Positions 7,302-17,589 of a DNA stretch of 64,000 nucleotides are shown here, piece by piece. The stretch comes from Myxococcota bacterium (lineage in GTDB: Bacteria > Myxococcota_A > UBA796). Position numbers and translations under genes: made by a program. How positions within the stretch are numbered: the stretch's first letter is position 1; each line of letters starts with the position of its first letter. The notes below the pieces were generated by a model. That model was not told where the DNA came from, ran no database searches, and saw only the letters and a list, made by a program, of their open reading frames with translations. The DNA is taken from contig JAQXDW010000089.1 of the NCBI GenBank assembly GCA_029251165.1, positions 1-64,000 of the forward strand. The letters are read 5' to 3'.

Positions 7302-9194
7302 ATGGAGCATCGCGGCCGACTTGGCTGGCAGGGGCTATGGACCCTGCTCGCCCTTACCATCTCGCAGGTTGTGGCCGCTCAAGAGCCCACAGCCGGCGTT
7401 GAGGATGGCGAGCCGTCGGTGAGCACAGACTCAGAGCCAGAGATCTCAGATCCAGAGATCGACACTCAAGATATCCAGGCACAGCCCTGGTCTGCTGGTC
7501 ACTACTGGCGCTCCACCAGCCTTACCGTCCCGGTCTCTCGGCTCGTTCGAGATGACTCTGGAGCCCTGCTCGTCATGGCTGAAGACGGCGCCATCTACCT
7601 CCAGGAAGGCGCAGACCGGTGGCGTCAGGTCCTCGGCGGTCGGCTGGTGAGCGGGTCCGAGATCGATGAAGAAGGCATCCTGCTGGATGCTGAGTCTGCT
7701 GTGGAGGACTTCACCGAGAGCGGGACCAGTGAGAGCGTCCAGGACGACTCTGATGAGAGCGCTACGGCCTCCGTCGAGATCGCAGCGGATGTTCAGGACG
7801 CAGTGCAGGTTGGCATCTTGGATGCCGACGACCGCGTGAGCGCGCTTCCGGATGCGCAGGCGCTCTGGGCCTCCCCAGACATCGCTGGACTCGTGATCGC
7901 CAGCCGGCCTGAGGGGAGCTGGCGCTCCACTGACAGCGGCCGAACCTGGAGCCCGCTGGCAGCCCTGCCGCCGAGTCGCGACTTCCTCCGGATCAGCGGC
8001 AGCGATCGACGAGACCTCATCCTGGCGGGCACCGACAGCGGCATCTGGTTCAGCATCGACGGCGGACGTTCCTGGCTTGAAGGCTCCTCGGCGATGCGCG
8101 GTGTCGGAGTCCTCAGCCTGGCGACGGACGGTGCGCTGGTCTTTGCTGGCACCACCGAGGGGCTGTGGATGAGCATGGACGGGGTGCGCTGGGCAAAGCT
8201 GCTCCCGCCCCGCTACGCAGATGTCCAGATCGAGGATGTCCTCACTGATCCCACCTGGGTTGGCGGTCTCTGGGCCGCCTCGGATGAAGGACTCCTGCGC
8301 TCCGATGATGCCGGGCAGACCTTCCGACCCGCAGGACGAAATCCCCTCATCGGCGTCACCGATCTCACCCTCCTCGCTGGTGCCGGGCAGATGCTTGCCT
8401 CTGGAGACGACGGGGTGTGGGAGAGCAGCGACGGTGGCATACGCTGGAGTCCACTCGCCACCGGACTCCCCGGTCCTGTGGTCGCAGACACTGTCCGCGG
8501 CTCTCAGCCCGCCATCGCCACCCGCACCGGGGTCTATATTCTCTCCCGTCCCGTCGCTGCAGACGCCCCGGAAGAAGCCGGAGCCATCACGTCGGGCTCC
8601 GGTCTGACTGCAGAGCAGCTGGTCAGCATGAGCCTCCGACGCTCTGGAATGGATCTCTCGCCCCTCGCAGTCCAGCGGAAATTTGCCCGAGCGGCCCTGA
8701 CTCCGCACCTCAAGATGAAGGTCGAGCGAGAGAACGCCCGCTACATCCTCGCCGACTACGATGCCATCCAGACCGACTTCGTGAACAGCCAGTATTGGCG
8801 GTTCTCCACTGCTTTGTGCTTCGGTGGGTGTGCCTCCAGCAGCACCGATCTTGCCTACAACGCGGATGGCTTCTCAGACAGCGCTCTCATCGGAGACGAT
8901 GTCGAGCTGCTGGTCATCGGCGGAGACATCTACTCCGCTACGGACCAGTCTGTCAGCATCGCCCCTGCTGCTGTGAACGTCTCGCAGCGCATCGCACAGT
9001 ACCGAAACGATCTCACCGACTACATCATCGAGCTGTACTACGCCCGGCAGCGACTGGTCTCCGAGCGCAGTGCCGTCGGAGGCCTCCCCTTGATGGAGCA
9101 GGTCCTCCATGACCTCCAGATTCAGGAGGTCGATGCCCGGCTCGACATCTACACCGATGGTCGATTTACCGCCTCCCTTGAATCTGCTCAGTAA
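7302..9194 (+). CDS. Secreted Asp-box (BNR/sortilin-like) beta-propeller protein
   Basis: The 630-aa product has a signal peptide (about 1-27, ending VVAAQ), a Ser/Glu/Asp-rich linker, then repeated propeller blades. At least four Asp-box motifs are seen, for example STDSGRTW, SIDGGRSW, SDDAGQTF and SSDGGIRW, between about residues 200 and 410. The C-terminal part (about 450-630) is different. It contains a CFGGCASSS segment and a helical stretch (DYIIELYYARQRLVSE...LQIQEVDARLD) resembling the C-terminus of the next gene product. I chose ATG 7302, with GGAGGGG at 7291-7297, instead of an upstream start at 7233. It is probably periplasmic or outer-membrane associated; function unknown. Confidence 0.8.
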   Translation: MEHRGRLGWQGLWTLLALTISQVVAAQEPTAGVEDGEPSVSTDSEPEISDPEIDTQDIQAQPWSAGHYWRSTSLTVPVSRLVRDDSGALLVMAEDGAIYLQEGADRWRQVLGGRLVSGSEIDEEGILLDAESAVEDFTESGTSESVQDDSDESATASVEIAADVQDAVQVGILDADDRVSALPDAQALWASPDIAGLVIASRPEGSWRSTDSGRTWSPLAALPPSRDFLRISGSDRRDLILAGTDSGIWFSIDGGRSWLEGSSAMRGVGVLSLATDGALVFAGTTEGLWMSMDGVRWAKLLPPRYADVQIEDVLTDPTWVGGLWAASDEGLLRSDDAGQTFRPAGRNPLIGVTDLTLLAGAGQMLASGDDGVWESSDGGIRWSPLATGLPGPVVADTVRGSQPAIATRTGVYILSRPVAADAPEEAGAITSGSGLTAEQLVSMSLRRSGMDLSPLAVQRKFARAALTPHLKMKVERENARYILADYDAIQTDFVNSQYWRFSTALCFGGCASSSTDLAYNADGFSDSALIGDDVELLVIGGDIYSATDQSVSIAPAAVNVSQRIAQYRNDLTDYIIELYYARQRLVSERSAVGGLPLMEQVLHDLQIQEVDARLDIYTDGRFTASLESAQ

Positions 9195-9205
9195 AGAGGA
9201 ACCCA

Positions 9206-10003
9206 ATGCTGACGACCCTCCTCGCCCTCTTCTCCGTCGCACAGGCCGACGAGATCCGCCTCAACTCTGCCACCGCCGCAGAGTTTGCCGCAGTCGAGGG
9301 TATCGACGAGGCCACCGCGGATCGCATCGTCGCGCTCCGCAGTGAGCGTGGCCAGCTGTACTCCGTGGAGTCGCTGCGGGTGCTCAACCTCGACGGTCAG
9401 ACCCTCGACAGCCTCCGCAGTGAGGTCATCATTGACCTCCAGGTCGACACCAGCCGCAAGAGCTACAGCAGCGCAGATGAGGTCCTCTCGGAGTTCGCCA
9501 GTGAGCCGGACGTCCGCCAGGTTCAGGCCATGGCGCAGGGGTACGCGCGCACCAACCCCGAGCTGGTCGACGGCTGGCTGAACGCCTCACGCCGGGCCTA
9601 CCTCCTGCCCAAGCTCAACCTCCAGTATGACAAGCGGCTGGAGCTGTACAACACCTTCGACTATGTCTCTGACGACGGCGGAGATCCGGTCAGTGAGCAA
9701 GATGGAGGCCGCATCGACAACGACGACAAGTACGTCGTCAAGCTGGAGTGGCGGCTGGACAAGCTGGTGATGAGCTCAGAGCAGATCCGCGTCATCAACG
9801 AGTCTCAGGACATCGTCAAGCTCCGCGACAAGGTCCTCGATGAAGTCACCCGGCTGTACTTTGACCGCCGTCGTCTTCAGGTCGAGCTGCTCCTGGCACC
9901 AACCGGTGACCTGCGCACCCAGCTGGAGAATGAGCTTCGCCTTCAGGAGCTGACCGCGAACCTCGACGCACTGACCGGCGGCTCGTTCTCCGCCTCTCTG
10001 TAG
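9206..10003 (+). CDS. Secreted helix-hairpin-helix protein with C-terminal coiled region
   Basis: The 265-aa protein has a short signal peptide (about 1-14) followed immediately by a ComEA-like helix-hairpin-helix domain (about 17-75: LNSATAAEFAAVEGIDEATA then LRSERGQLYSVESL). The middle holds several Tyr/Leu-rich strands. The C-terminal 75 residues are helical (VLDEVTRLYFDRRRLQVE then LRLQELTANLDALTGG), resembling the end of the upstream protein. It lies 11 bases after that gene with AGAGGA before the ATG, so the two are probably one operon. The HhH domain could bind DNA or be a protein-contact module in the periplasm; there are no other competence genes here. Confidence 0.84.
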   Translation: MLTTLLALFSVAQADEIRLNSATAAEFAAVEGIDEATADRIVALRSERGQLYSVESLRVLNLDGQTLDSLRSEVIIDLQVDTSRKSYSSADEVLSEFASEPDVRQVQAMAQGYARTNPELVDGWLNASRRAYLLPKLNLQYDKRLELYNTFDYVSDDGGDPVSEQDGGRIDNDDKYVVKLEWRLDKLVMSSEQIRVINESQDIVKLRDKVLDEVTRLYFDRRRLQVELLLAPTGDLRTQLENELRLQELTANLDALTGGSFSASL

Positions 10004-10620
10004 CTGCTGCGCGGACCGAGTCGAGCACGTCGCCGCGGCTGCTCGCTCTCTCCGGCCGCTGGAATTTAACCAGAATCTCCAGCGCGGCGTGGGCGTGGCT
10101 GCACTCTACACCGCCGCTGATGAGGATGGGGTTCGGCGTGTTCACGGGGCCGCAGCACAGCCCCGCTCGGTACACCACGCGCATCGTCCGCCGTCGGGCT
10201 GTCGATGTCGTCGGCTTTTAGAGTTCCTCCACAAGAGGACGGTGCTGCAGGGTCAAGGAGCGGTGCCATGCCAGGCCCCCCATCTAAGGCTCGCAGGAGC
10301 GACCGGTTGTTTTCATCGTCCGTGCGCTGGCTGCCATGTCGAAGACACCGGACTGTGGAGGAAGCCCTTGCTCGCCTTCCTCCGGTTCAGCAGCGTGCTC
10401 ACACAGACGCACCTTGATGCTGAGGGCCGCTGGTCTCACCGCATCCTGCTGGCCGTGGCCGGCCCGGTGGAAGACAGTGCCGAGCGGATGCCTGTTTGGC
10501 TAGCCCACGGCGGCTGGACTGCTGGACTGACCTGTGCTGCCCTCCTCCGCTTCGGTGGCCACAGGTTAAGGGCACGCCAAACCAGACGGCTCCGCCGTCG
10601 CCTGCCCCCAGGAGCGCGCT
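10004..10620. other. 617-bp region without a convincing gene; several hairpins
   Basis: No reading frame here has protein-like composition on either strand. Inverted repeats occur at 10057-10063/10078-10084, 10145-10150/10160-10165, 10357-10364/10376-10383 and 10531-10536/10560-10565, plus an 8-bp tandem repeat GCTGGACT at 10513-10528. I looked for RNase P RNA, tmRNA, SRP RNA and cobalamin riboswitch hallmarks and did not find them. It may contain an unrecognised non-coding RNA, a long guaA leader, or a decayed gene. A 49-codon frame (ATG 10268, AAGGAG before it) is possible but unsupported. Confidence 0.35.
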
Positions 10621-12168
<1,548 letters not shown>

Positions 12169-13334
12169 CGGCTTCTGGGCTGCTCTGACCCTCCTCGCGA
12201 CCGCGGGGGCACAGCCGATCCACTATCGAGTCGGTCTGCTCGCGCTTGGGGCGGGCCTCCTCGGTGCTGTGCTCAGCCGATATCCCCGCTTGTCTGCGGG
12301 ACTGATCGCCCTCGGCGCGGCTCCGCTCTGGATCGCCGCGACCCACGTCCACCCGGCGCTCTCTCTGCTGGCCCTGATCCCCGTCGTTCTTCACCGCTCG
12401 GGGCTGCCACGGGCGGTCCCATGGCTGGTGCTTTCTCTGGCGGGGGTGCAGGCGGTGCGCCTCGTGATTCTGGTCGACCCCCTGCCGTCCTCGGCCGGAC
12501 TGGGGCTCCTGATCTTCGCGGGTGGCCTGGCCGCTGCGGGGGCTGCGGCAGCACCTCCGGGACGGACCACTGGGGCTGCGGTTGCCGCCTCTGGAGCCCT
12601 GCTCCTCGCTCTCTCGGGGCTCGCTTGGCAGCAGTCCCCGACCACGCCATCTGATATCCAACGCGCGGGCCGGTTTGGCGTCCTTACTCTGCAGCCGCTC
12701 CCTTCAGGCACGCTCGCATCGACCGCCCTCACGGTTGAGCCTGGCTGGCATGACCTCGCGCAGACCCTTCCCCCTGAAGAGGCGCTGAGGGCAGGCTGGC
12801 GTCCGGCGGGTGCTCCGCTGACTCCGCCAGAGCGTGTCAGGGTCGCGCGCCTTCTGGAGCGGAGTGGAGACGGCAGCGCCGGTCTGCGGCTGCTGGGGGA
12901 AGACGATGCGGAGATGCTGCGGTGGTGGCAGGTCCTGTTCAAGCGTATCCAGGGCCAGCCTGTGAGCTGGACTGCTGGTGTCCTGCCGGATGTCGAACTC
13001 ATCGCGCTCGAGGGATACACTGAGCTTGAGCTGCTGCTCTCTCAGTCTGGCAGTACTGAGCTGCTGCTTCATTCCCTCCAGGACCATCCAGGGCTGGTCC
13101 TGACCGTGAGCGGGGAGTGGTTCGAGGGACCACCTGAGCTGGAGATTGTCCTGGATGATCGCATGCGGATCGTCCAGGTCAGCACCGAGGAGATGGAGCT
13201 GGAGCTTGGGGCCCTCTCTGCGGGGCCGCACCGACTCCTGCTTCGCTTCCTCAATGACCTTCAAGGGACGCGCGGAGATCGCAACGTCACCGTCCACGCC
13301 TTGCGCGTCGAGTAGTCCACCGCCCGAGTCGCCT

Positions 13335-14156
13335 TCAGTCCGGGAGGATGTCCTCGGCTGCGGCTCCAGTCCAGCTCATCGCCTCGTGGAGAAGTGCAGC
13401 CGTGATGCGCTCGACCAGGCTAGAGCCCAGCGGGGTAGGGTGTCGGAGGTTTCCGCGATAGAGGCGGACTTCGGTGGGCAGGTTCTGCCAGGGGTCGGCA
13501 TCTTCTCCGGGCAGCTTGCCGATGTACAGCGCCCCGCTCATGGGGCTCAGCGGTGGGAAGTCGGCGATGAGGTGCTCCAGCGTCGGAAACTCTGCCCAGC
13601 AGAGTGGAACCTGGACATAGAGCGCCTGAAATGGCGACGGAAGGCATCGCAGTGCTTCCTTGAGGGCCTCATTCCAGTCGCCGTCAGAGAGCTCGAGGGG
13701 GAGCGGGGCCTCTGCCGGGTTGAGCTTGTGGGCGCGCTGAAAGCACTCCTGGGCCAGAGCCCGATGCTCAATCCGCTCCAGCACCAACCCCTGATAGTAC
13801 CAGCCCTGTGCCAGCGCAGGGGCAAGGTCGCTGCTCAGCCGCGCAGCCTCAAGGGCGGCAGTGTATGCGGCGCTCTCAAAGGAAGCCATGGCCAGCCCGA
13901 GCTGGATGGTCGGGTCGCGCGGCGCAGTGCCAGCGCACCGACTGAATGCAGCCATTGAGCCCATGGCATCGCCGAGCCCCAGAGCGGCCTGTCCGGCCAG
14001 GAACAGCCCGAGCCGGTGGTCTGGATGCTCATCGAGGAGCTCCTCCACCTCACCAAGCGCACGGCCGAAGCTCCGCTGGTCCAGGGCTTCCTGGATACGG
14101 GAGAGTCTGAGCTCAAGGAGCGACTCTGGATCGAACTGCCAGCTGCCGATCTTCAC
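13335..14156 (-). CDS. TPR protein with degenerate minimal-zincin-like C-terminus
   Basis: The 273-aa protein has about four tetratricopeptide repeats in residues 10-150 (for example ALGEVEELLDEHPDHRLGLF and AQGWYYQGLVLE). The C-terminal segment (about 175-273) resembles the small zincin-like metallopeptidase family PF06262: VRLYRGNLRH then VERITAALLHEAMSW. In that family the last motif is HExGH; here HE is kept but the second His is replaced (HEAMS). The domain is therefore probably not a working protease. It lies six bases after the upstream tail-anchored gene on the same strand. Confidence 0.78.
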   Translation of the reverse strand: MKIGSWQFDPESLLELRLSRIQEALDQRSFGRALGEVEELLDEHPDHRLGLFLAGQAALGLGDAMGSMAAFSRCAGTAPRDPTIQLGLAMASFESAAYTAALEAARLSSDLAPALAQGWYYQGLVLERIEHRALAQECFQRAHKLNPAEAPLPLELSDGDWNEALKEALRCLPSPFQALYVQVPLCWAEFPTLEHLIADFPPLSPMSGALYIGKLPGEDADPWQNLPTEVRLYRGNLRHPTPLGSSLVERITAALLHEAMSWTGAAAEDILPD

Positions 14157-14162
14157 ACCCGT

Positions 14163-15038
14163 TTACATGAACAGGTTCGCCAGCATGATGATGCCGACGA
14201 TGATCACGACCAGGATGGCGATGCCGACGAGCTTTCCGCTGCCACCACCAGAGGCCACGGGCTGAGCGTTCGTGAGCGTTGCCGGTGGGGCACTTGTCTG
14301 CGCCACATCGGGGGTCCTGGTTGGCGCAGCGGACTGTTCATGACTCACCGACGCTGCGGAGGGCTCCGCCTTGAGGGCTCCTGCGCGGATGGAGTGCGCG
14401 AACACAGAGAATTCCGCGATGTCCTTGCACAGATTGATGTCTGTGACGAGCCACTGCTCGAATGCACGGACCTCGTCGCTGCTCTGGAGCCGCGCGGCTT
14501 CGTAGAGCGGAAGCGGGGCTTGATCGAGGGCAGGGGTCTTGGGAAGGACGCTAAACGGAACGCCGATGTTCTTGCTGAGCCAGACCTTCAGCGCGTGACG
14601 AGCGTTGAGGGCCGCGAGCGGCTGCTCTGCAGCGAGAAGACTCTTGTCGGTGTAGGTGCGGTGAAGAACATCGACCTGCTCGGGCTGGAGAGCAGCGGCG
14701 GCCTGCACGAGCAGTGTGGAGGGAAACTCTCCACCAGTCATGGCGTTGGGTGCATCAGAGCTCATCGCGTTGCCGCCAGCCTGACGGATCTCTTCGAGCA
14801 CGATCTGGTGCGCGAAGTCGATCAGCTCGTCGGCATTGGTGATGTCCATGATGCGCTGCGCGAAGGTCTGACAGGCACGCTCAAGCGGGGCGCGCGCGTT
14901 CTGATCGCCCAGCCTCATGACCGTGATTGCGTAGTACCAGTCGCTGAACCGCTGGGCCATGCTGACCCCGGCTTCCGCGTCTCCGCTGCGCCACCGCTTA
15001 AACAATGCCTTGACATCCAGTGTTGGCGTCTCCGCCAT
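14163..15038 (-). CDS. Tail-anchored protein resembling an ECF sigma factor fused to an anti-sigma-like domain
   Basis: The 291-aa protein has a single C-terminal membrane helix (about 268-290, KLVGIAILVVIIVGIIM) and no signal peptide, so it should be tail-anchored with its bulk in the cytoplasm. Residues 10-90 follow the layout of sigma-70 region 2 (LFKRWRSGDAEAG, MRLGDQNARAPLERA, IVLEEIRQAGG). Residues about 110-160 loosely follow region 4. Residues about 175-220 resemble the helical part of zf-HC2 anti-sigma proteins (EVRAFEQWLVTDINLCKDIA) but keep only one of the zinc ligands. An Ala/Ser/Pro linker precedes the membrane helix. These similarities are by eye and need profile searches. Gene call is firm; function is inference. 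Confidence 0.72.
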   Translation of the reverse strand: MAETPTLDVKALFKRWRSGDAEAGVSMAQRFSDWYYAITVMRLGDQNARAPLERACQTFAQRIMDITNADELIDFAHQIVLEEIRQAGGNAMSSDAPNAMTGGEFPSTLLVQAAAALQPEQVDVLHRTYTDKSLLAAEQPLAALNARHALKVWLSKNIGVPFSVLPKTPALDQAPLPLYEAARLQSSDEVRAFEQWLVTDINLCKDIAEFSVFAHSIRAGALKAEPSAASVSHEQSAAPTRTPDVAQTSAPPATLTNAQPVASGGGSGKLVGIAILVVIIVGIIMLANLFM

Positions 15039-15117
15039 TCGCCCATCCTCGGATTACACCTGTTCAATTCAGCCGGGATTCTAACCCAACGGAGCACTCT
15101 CTTGGAGAGTCAATGCT

Positions 15118-15834
15118 TCAGGGGAGCCATCTTGTGCGCACTGTGCTCAGCACACTGCGACGGAGCCATGTGTAGCGAGCCTCAATCACGGCGGGCTTTG
15201 GGCCGCTCTCAAGGTGCAGCTCTACCCGCGCATGGCCATCGATCCCGGGAAAGACTGCAGCCTCTTTAAAGTCAATGTATCGCCGGTGCTTTGGGGCAAG
15301 TGCCTTGTAGATGGCTTCCTTGATCGAGAAACGGAGGAGGGTGCTGATCCACCGACGGTCTGGCGGGAGCGCTGCGACACCCTCCACCTCTTCAGGGCGA
15401 AGGACCCGAGACTCAATGCCTTCACGAACTGGTGAGAGGTCCTCAAGATCGACGCCAAGGCTGCCGTGCTCGTGGCGCGCAACCAGTGCGACGGCCATGT
15501 GTCGCTTGTGGCTGATGGAGATGCTGAGATCTTGACGGGAGGTTGGAGCCCCCCACGGATCGGTCAGGATCGGTGGTCCGCCGCAGCCGAGCACCTGAAG
15601 TGCAGCGCGTGCAGCGATGCGCCCTCCGACCCAGTGGACCTGTCGGTAGCCCGTCAGATCGACCGCATAGGCGCGCTCCTCTGGGTGAAGCTGCTCCAAG
15701 ACCTCCACCGGAACCGGTGCCTTGGAGTCCGGAAGTGACACGCCGAGCACAATTCCGTGCTGGACAGCATCTTTGTGGATGATCGAGAAAGGCTTCACCC
15801 CGCCAGGGTAACGGCCTCTCCTGTCCTGGGCCAT
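15118..15834 (-). CDS. 4'-phosphopantetheinyl transferase superfamily protein
   Basis: The 238-aa enzyme transfers phosphopantetheine from CoA to carrier proteins of fatty-acid, polyketide or non-ribosomal peptide synthases. Diagnostic motifs are GVDLEDL (Mg-binding) and RFSIKEAIYKAL (catalytic K/E), about 45 residues apart; SISISHKRHMAVAL also fits. Size and motif spacing match the Sfp/EntD class. The open frame extends much further upstream, but that part is antisense to the next gene. ATG 15834 is my choice; GTG 15798 (GVKPFSIIH) is a good alternative, and neither has a clear ribosome-binding site. No carrier-protein synthase is in the window. Confidence 0.88.
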   Translation of the reverse strand: MAQDRRGRYPGGVKPFSIIHKDAVQHGIVLGVSLPDSKAPVPVEVLEQLHPEERAYAVDLTGYRQVHWVGGRIAARAALQVLGCGGPPILTDPWGAPTSRQDLSISISHKRHMAVALVARHEHGSLGVDLEDLSPVREGIESRVLRPEEVEGVAALPPDRRWISTLLRFSIKEAIYKALAPKHRRYIDFKEAAVFPGIDGHARVELHLESGPKPAVIEARYTWLRRSVLSTVRTRWLP

Positions 15835-15912
15835 GGCGCGGTAGACTGTCGGTGCATTGGAATCCCCCCTGCTGCGGAGGGGTTGTCCAGCCACCTCATC
15901 CGGACACCTGCC

Positions 15913-16530
15913 ATGCTCAAGTTCATCATTGTTGCCTTGCTTACCATCCCTCCTGCCGTTGCCGGCAAGGACGTCGTTCAGGCCGAGCATGAGCGTCTCG
16001 TTGACGAGATGGAGAACCTCGTCGCGCGCCAGATCTGGGGCGGTGTCGAGCGCAAGTACAAAGAAATGCAGAAGCTGGAGATCGAGCTGTCCCAGGAGGA
16101 CCATCTCCACGGTGCATATGCTGCCAGAGAACTCGGAGATATGGCTGCTGTCTACGAGCGCCTCAAGAGGGCTTCTCAGCTCGAGCCCACCAAGGAAGTT
16201 ATCGACTGGCTCTGGGAGATCGACTCCAACTACGGCCACGTCGAGCTGCTCACGGTTCCCAACCGATCCACGGACCTGGCCATCGAAGAGATGCCGTTCG
16301 ATACCAGTCAGCGCAAGGCGGTCGAGGTCGCCGTGAGTGCTGCAAGTCACGACGGAACATTCACTGGCCTTATTCCAAAGGGAAGCTACACCTTCGCTGG
16401 GCAGACATTCATGATTGAGCCCGGAGTGAGCGTTCGCATTGAAGTTTCTCCCCGGGTCAGACGTCAAGGAGTGATCGAGCCGGTGATCATCTATCGTGAC
16501 ACCCCCGGCTCGGGAATTGTCGAGCCCTGA
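15913..16530 (+). CDS. Exported protein with helical N-domain and PEGA-like tail
   Basis: The 205-aa product begins with a signal peptide (LKFIIVALLTIPPAVAG). Residues 20-140 are helical with a TPR-like look (GDMAAVYERLKRASQLEP). The last 55 residues (GTFTGLIPKGSYTFAGQTFMIEP and on) resemble a PEGA-type beta sandwich. Homologue family not recognised. Start chosen at ATG 15913 because upstream sequence encodes no signal and overlaps the PPTase promoter side; there is no strong ribosome-binding site near it. It is divergent from the PPTase gene. Confidence 0.75.
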   Translation: MLKFIIVALLTIPPAVAGKDVVQAEHERLVDEMENLVARQIWGGVERKYKEMQKLEIELSQEDHLHGAYAARELGDMAAVYERLKRASQLEPTKEVIDWLWEIDSNYGHVELLTVPNRSTDLAIEEMPFDTSQRKAVEVAVSAASHDGTFTGLIPKGSYTFAGQTFMIEPGVSVRIEVSPRVRRQGVIEPVIIYRDTPGSGIVEP

Positions 16531-16581
16531 GCAGCTCCCTCTGCGATGACTTGACGGCTCATCCTCTCCAGGATGAACGCG

Positions 16582-17334
16582 ATGAAAAACACACCACACC
16601 GGAGCAACCTCATGTTGCCTGCATTGCTTCTTCTCGCCGGAACGGACGCCCAGGCGGCGTCAGGCCTCCACATGTGGGGCGCTGGTCCCACCCTCTCCAC
16701 GATTGCCTGGCCGGGCGCCTACCCAAACAGCTTCCCCAAGTCCACCCAGGACGAAGACCCAAACCCAAGGAACAACCTTGAGTCGGTCAAGGGGGATGCG
16801 GCCCTTGCCGGGCGTGGACTCATCTACCTCAGCAACAAGCAGCGCATCGGTGCCCGGCTCAACCTTGGCTTTGGCGGAGGCTATCGCGCCACCACGCTCA
16901 CCGTTGAGTATGAAAAGAGCATCTTCCGCCAGGACAACATCAACGTCTTTGTCGGTGGCGGAATCGGTGTCGGAAAGCTGAAGTTCGCTCAGGGCGAGAA
17001 CGGCACCCTCTCCACGAACACCTACAACACCCGCCTCCAGATCGGTGCGATCTACCGCGACAAGCAGGGGCGGAAGAACGCTGCGGACGACCGCGCCTAC
17101 GAGATCGCGCTCTTTGCGACCCCGATCGGCTTCAATGGTCCCGAGACCTACGAGTATGGCAACGTCACCGTTCAGGATCCCGACAGCGCAAGCACCTTCG
17201 CGTTCCTCACATCTGACGACAGCGACAACCAGAAGCTCAACGGCAGCCTCTACAACCCGACCATTGGGATCGAGGTCTCGGTTCTCTTTGGCGACTTCAC
17301 CTCGCCAAAGAAGAAGAAGAAAAAGAACCGCTGA
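16582..17334 (+). CDS. Probable outer-membrane beta-barrel protein with poly-Lys tail
   Basis: The product (250 aa from ATG 16582; 253 from 16573) has a signal peptide (residues about 1-25, ending AQA). Alternating strands follow with Gly/aromatic patterns (LIYLSNKQRIGARLNLGFGG, NINVFVGGGIGVGKLKF, IGIEVSVLFGDF), fitting an eight-stranded barrel or a lipocalin-like fold. The C-terminus ends in SPKKKKKKNR; a terminal Phe, usual for BAM substrates, is absent. AGGA lies eight bases before the second ATG, which favours 16582. Family not recognised. Confidence 0.75.
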   Translation: MKNTPHRSNLMLPALLLLAGTDAQAASGLHMWGAGPTLSTIAWPGAYPNSFPKSTQDEDPNPRNNLESVKGDAALAGRGLIYLSNKQRIGARLNLGFGGGYRATTLTVEYEKSIFRQDNINVFVGGGIGVGKLKFAQGENGTLSTNTYNTRLQIGAIYRDKQGRKNAADDRAYEIALFATPIGFNGPETYEYGNVTVQDPDSASTFAFLTSDDSDNQKLNGSLYNPTIGIEVSVLFGDFTSPKKKKKKNR

Positions 17335-17589
17335 GCGAGAGCTGCGGTGCCCTACTTCAGGGGGATTCGCTCATGCCACCCCCCAGCATCGTGCTGCGGA
17401 GATTGTAGAGGTCTCGCAGCATGATGTGTCTGTCTGGGATGCTGTGGCAAGTCCACACAGCCCCTCATGTGCATACGCCAGCTCGACCGCAGCGAGCGCG
17501 CCGACTGGCTACCGCAGTGTCCGCCGACTGGCTACCGCAGTGTCCGCTGAAGAGCGCCGGGTACCGGTGAGCCCGATCCGACGCTTCCG
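17335..17589. other. 255-bp intergenic region between converging genes
   Basis: This stretch lies between the 3' ends of the barrel-protein gene and proS. It holds the two-copy 23-bp tandem repeat described separately and no convincing ORF. No T-rich terminator was seen. Confidence 0.6.
17500..17545 (+). repeat. Perfect 2 x 23-bp tandem repeat
   Basis: The unit GCCGACTGGCTACCGCAGTG plus TCC occurs identically at 17500-17522 and 17523-17545, 45 bases beyond the proS stop. A perfect direct duplication in non-coding DNA suggests a recent slippage or unequal-exchange event. Confidence 0.95.

Noticed and set aside
10268-10417. 49-codon frame with AAGGAG upstream inside the 617-bp gap
   Set aside because: Composition is Arg/Pro/Ser-rich like random G+C-rich DNA; no coupling or motif supports it.
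10004-10620. RNase P RNA, tmRNA or SRP RNA in the gap
   Set aside because: Conserved core sequences of these RNAs were not found on either strand.
14016-15269. 417-codon plus-strand frame
   Set aside because: It is antisense to the TPR and tail-anchored genes and unlike any protein family.
15835-16599. N-terminal extension of the PPTase frame
   Set aside because: It overlaps the divergent exported-protein gene and has no PPTase similarity.
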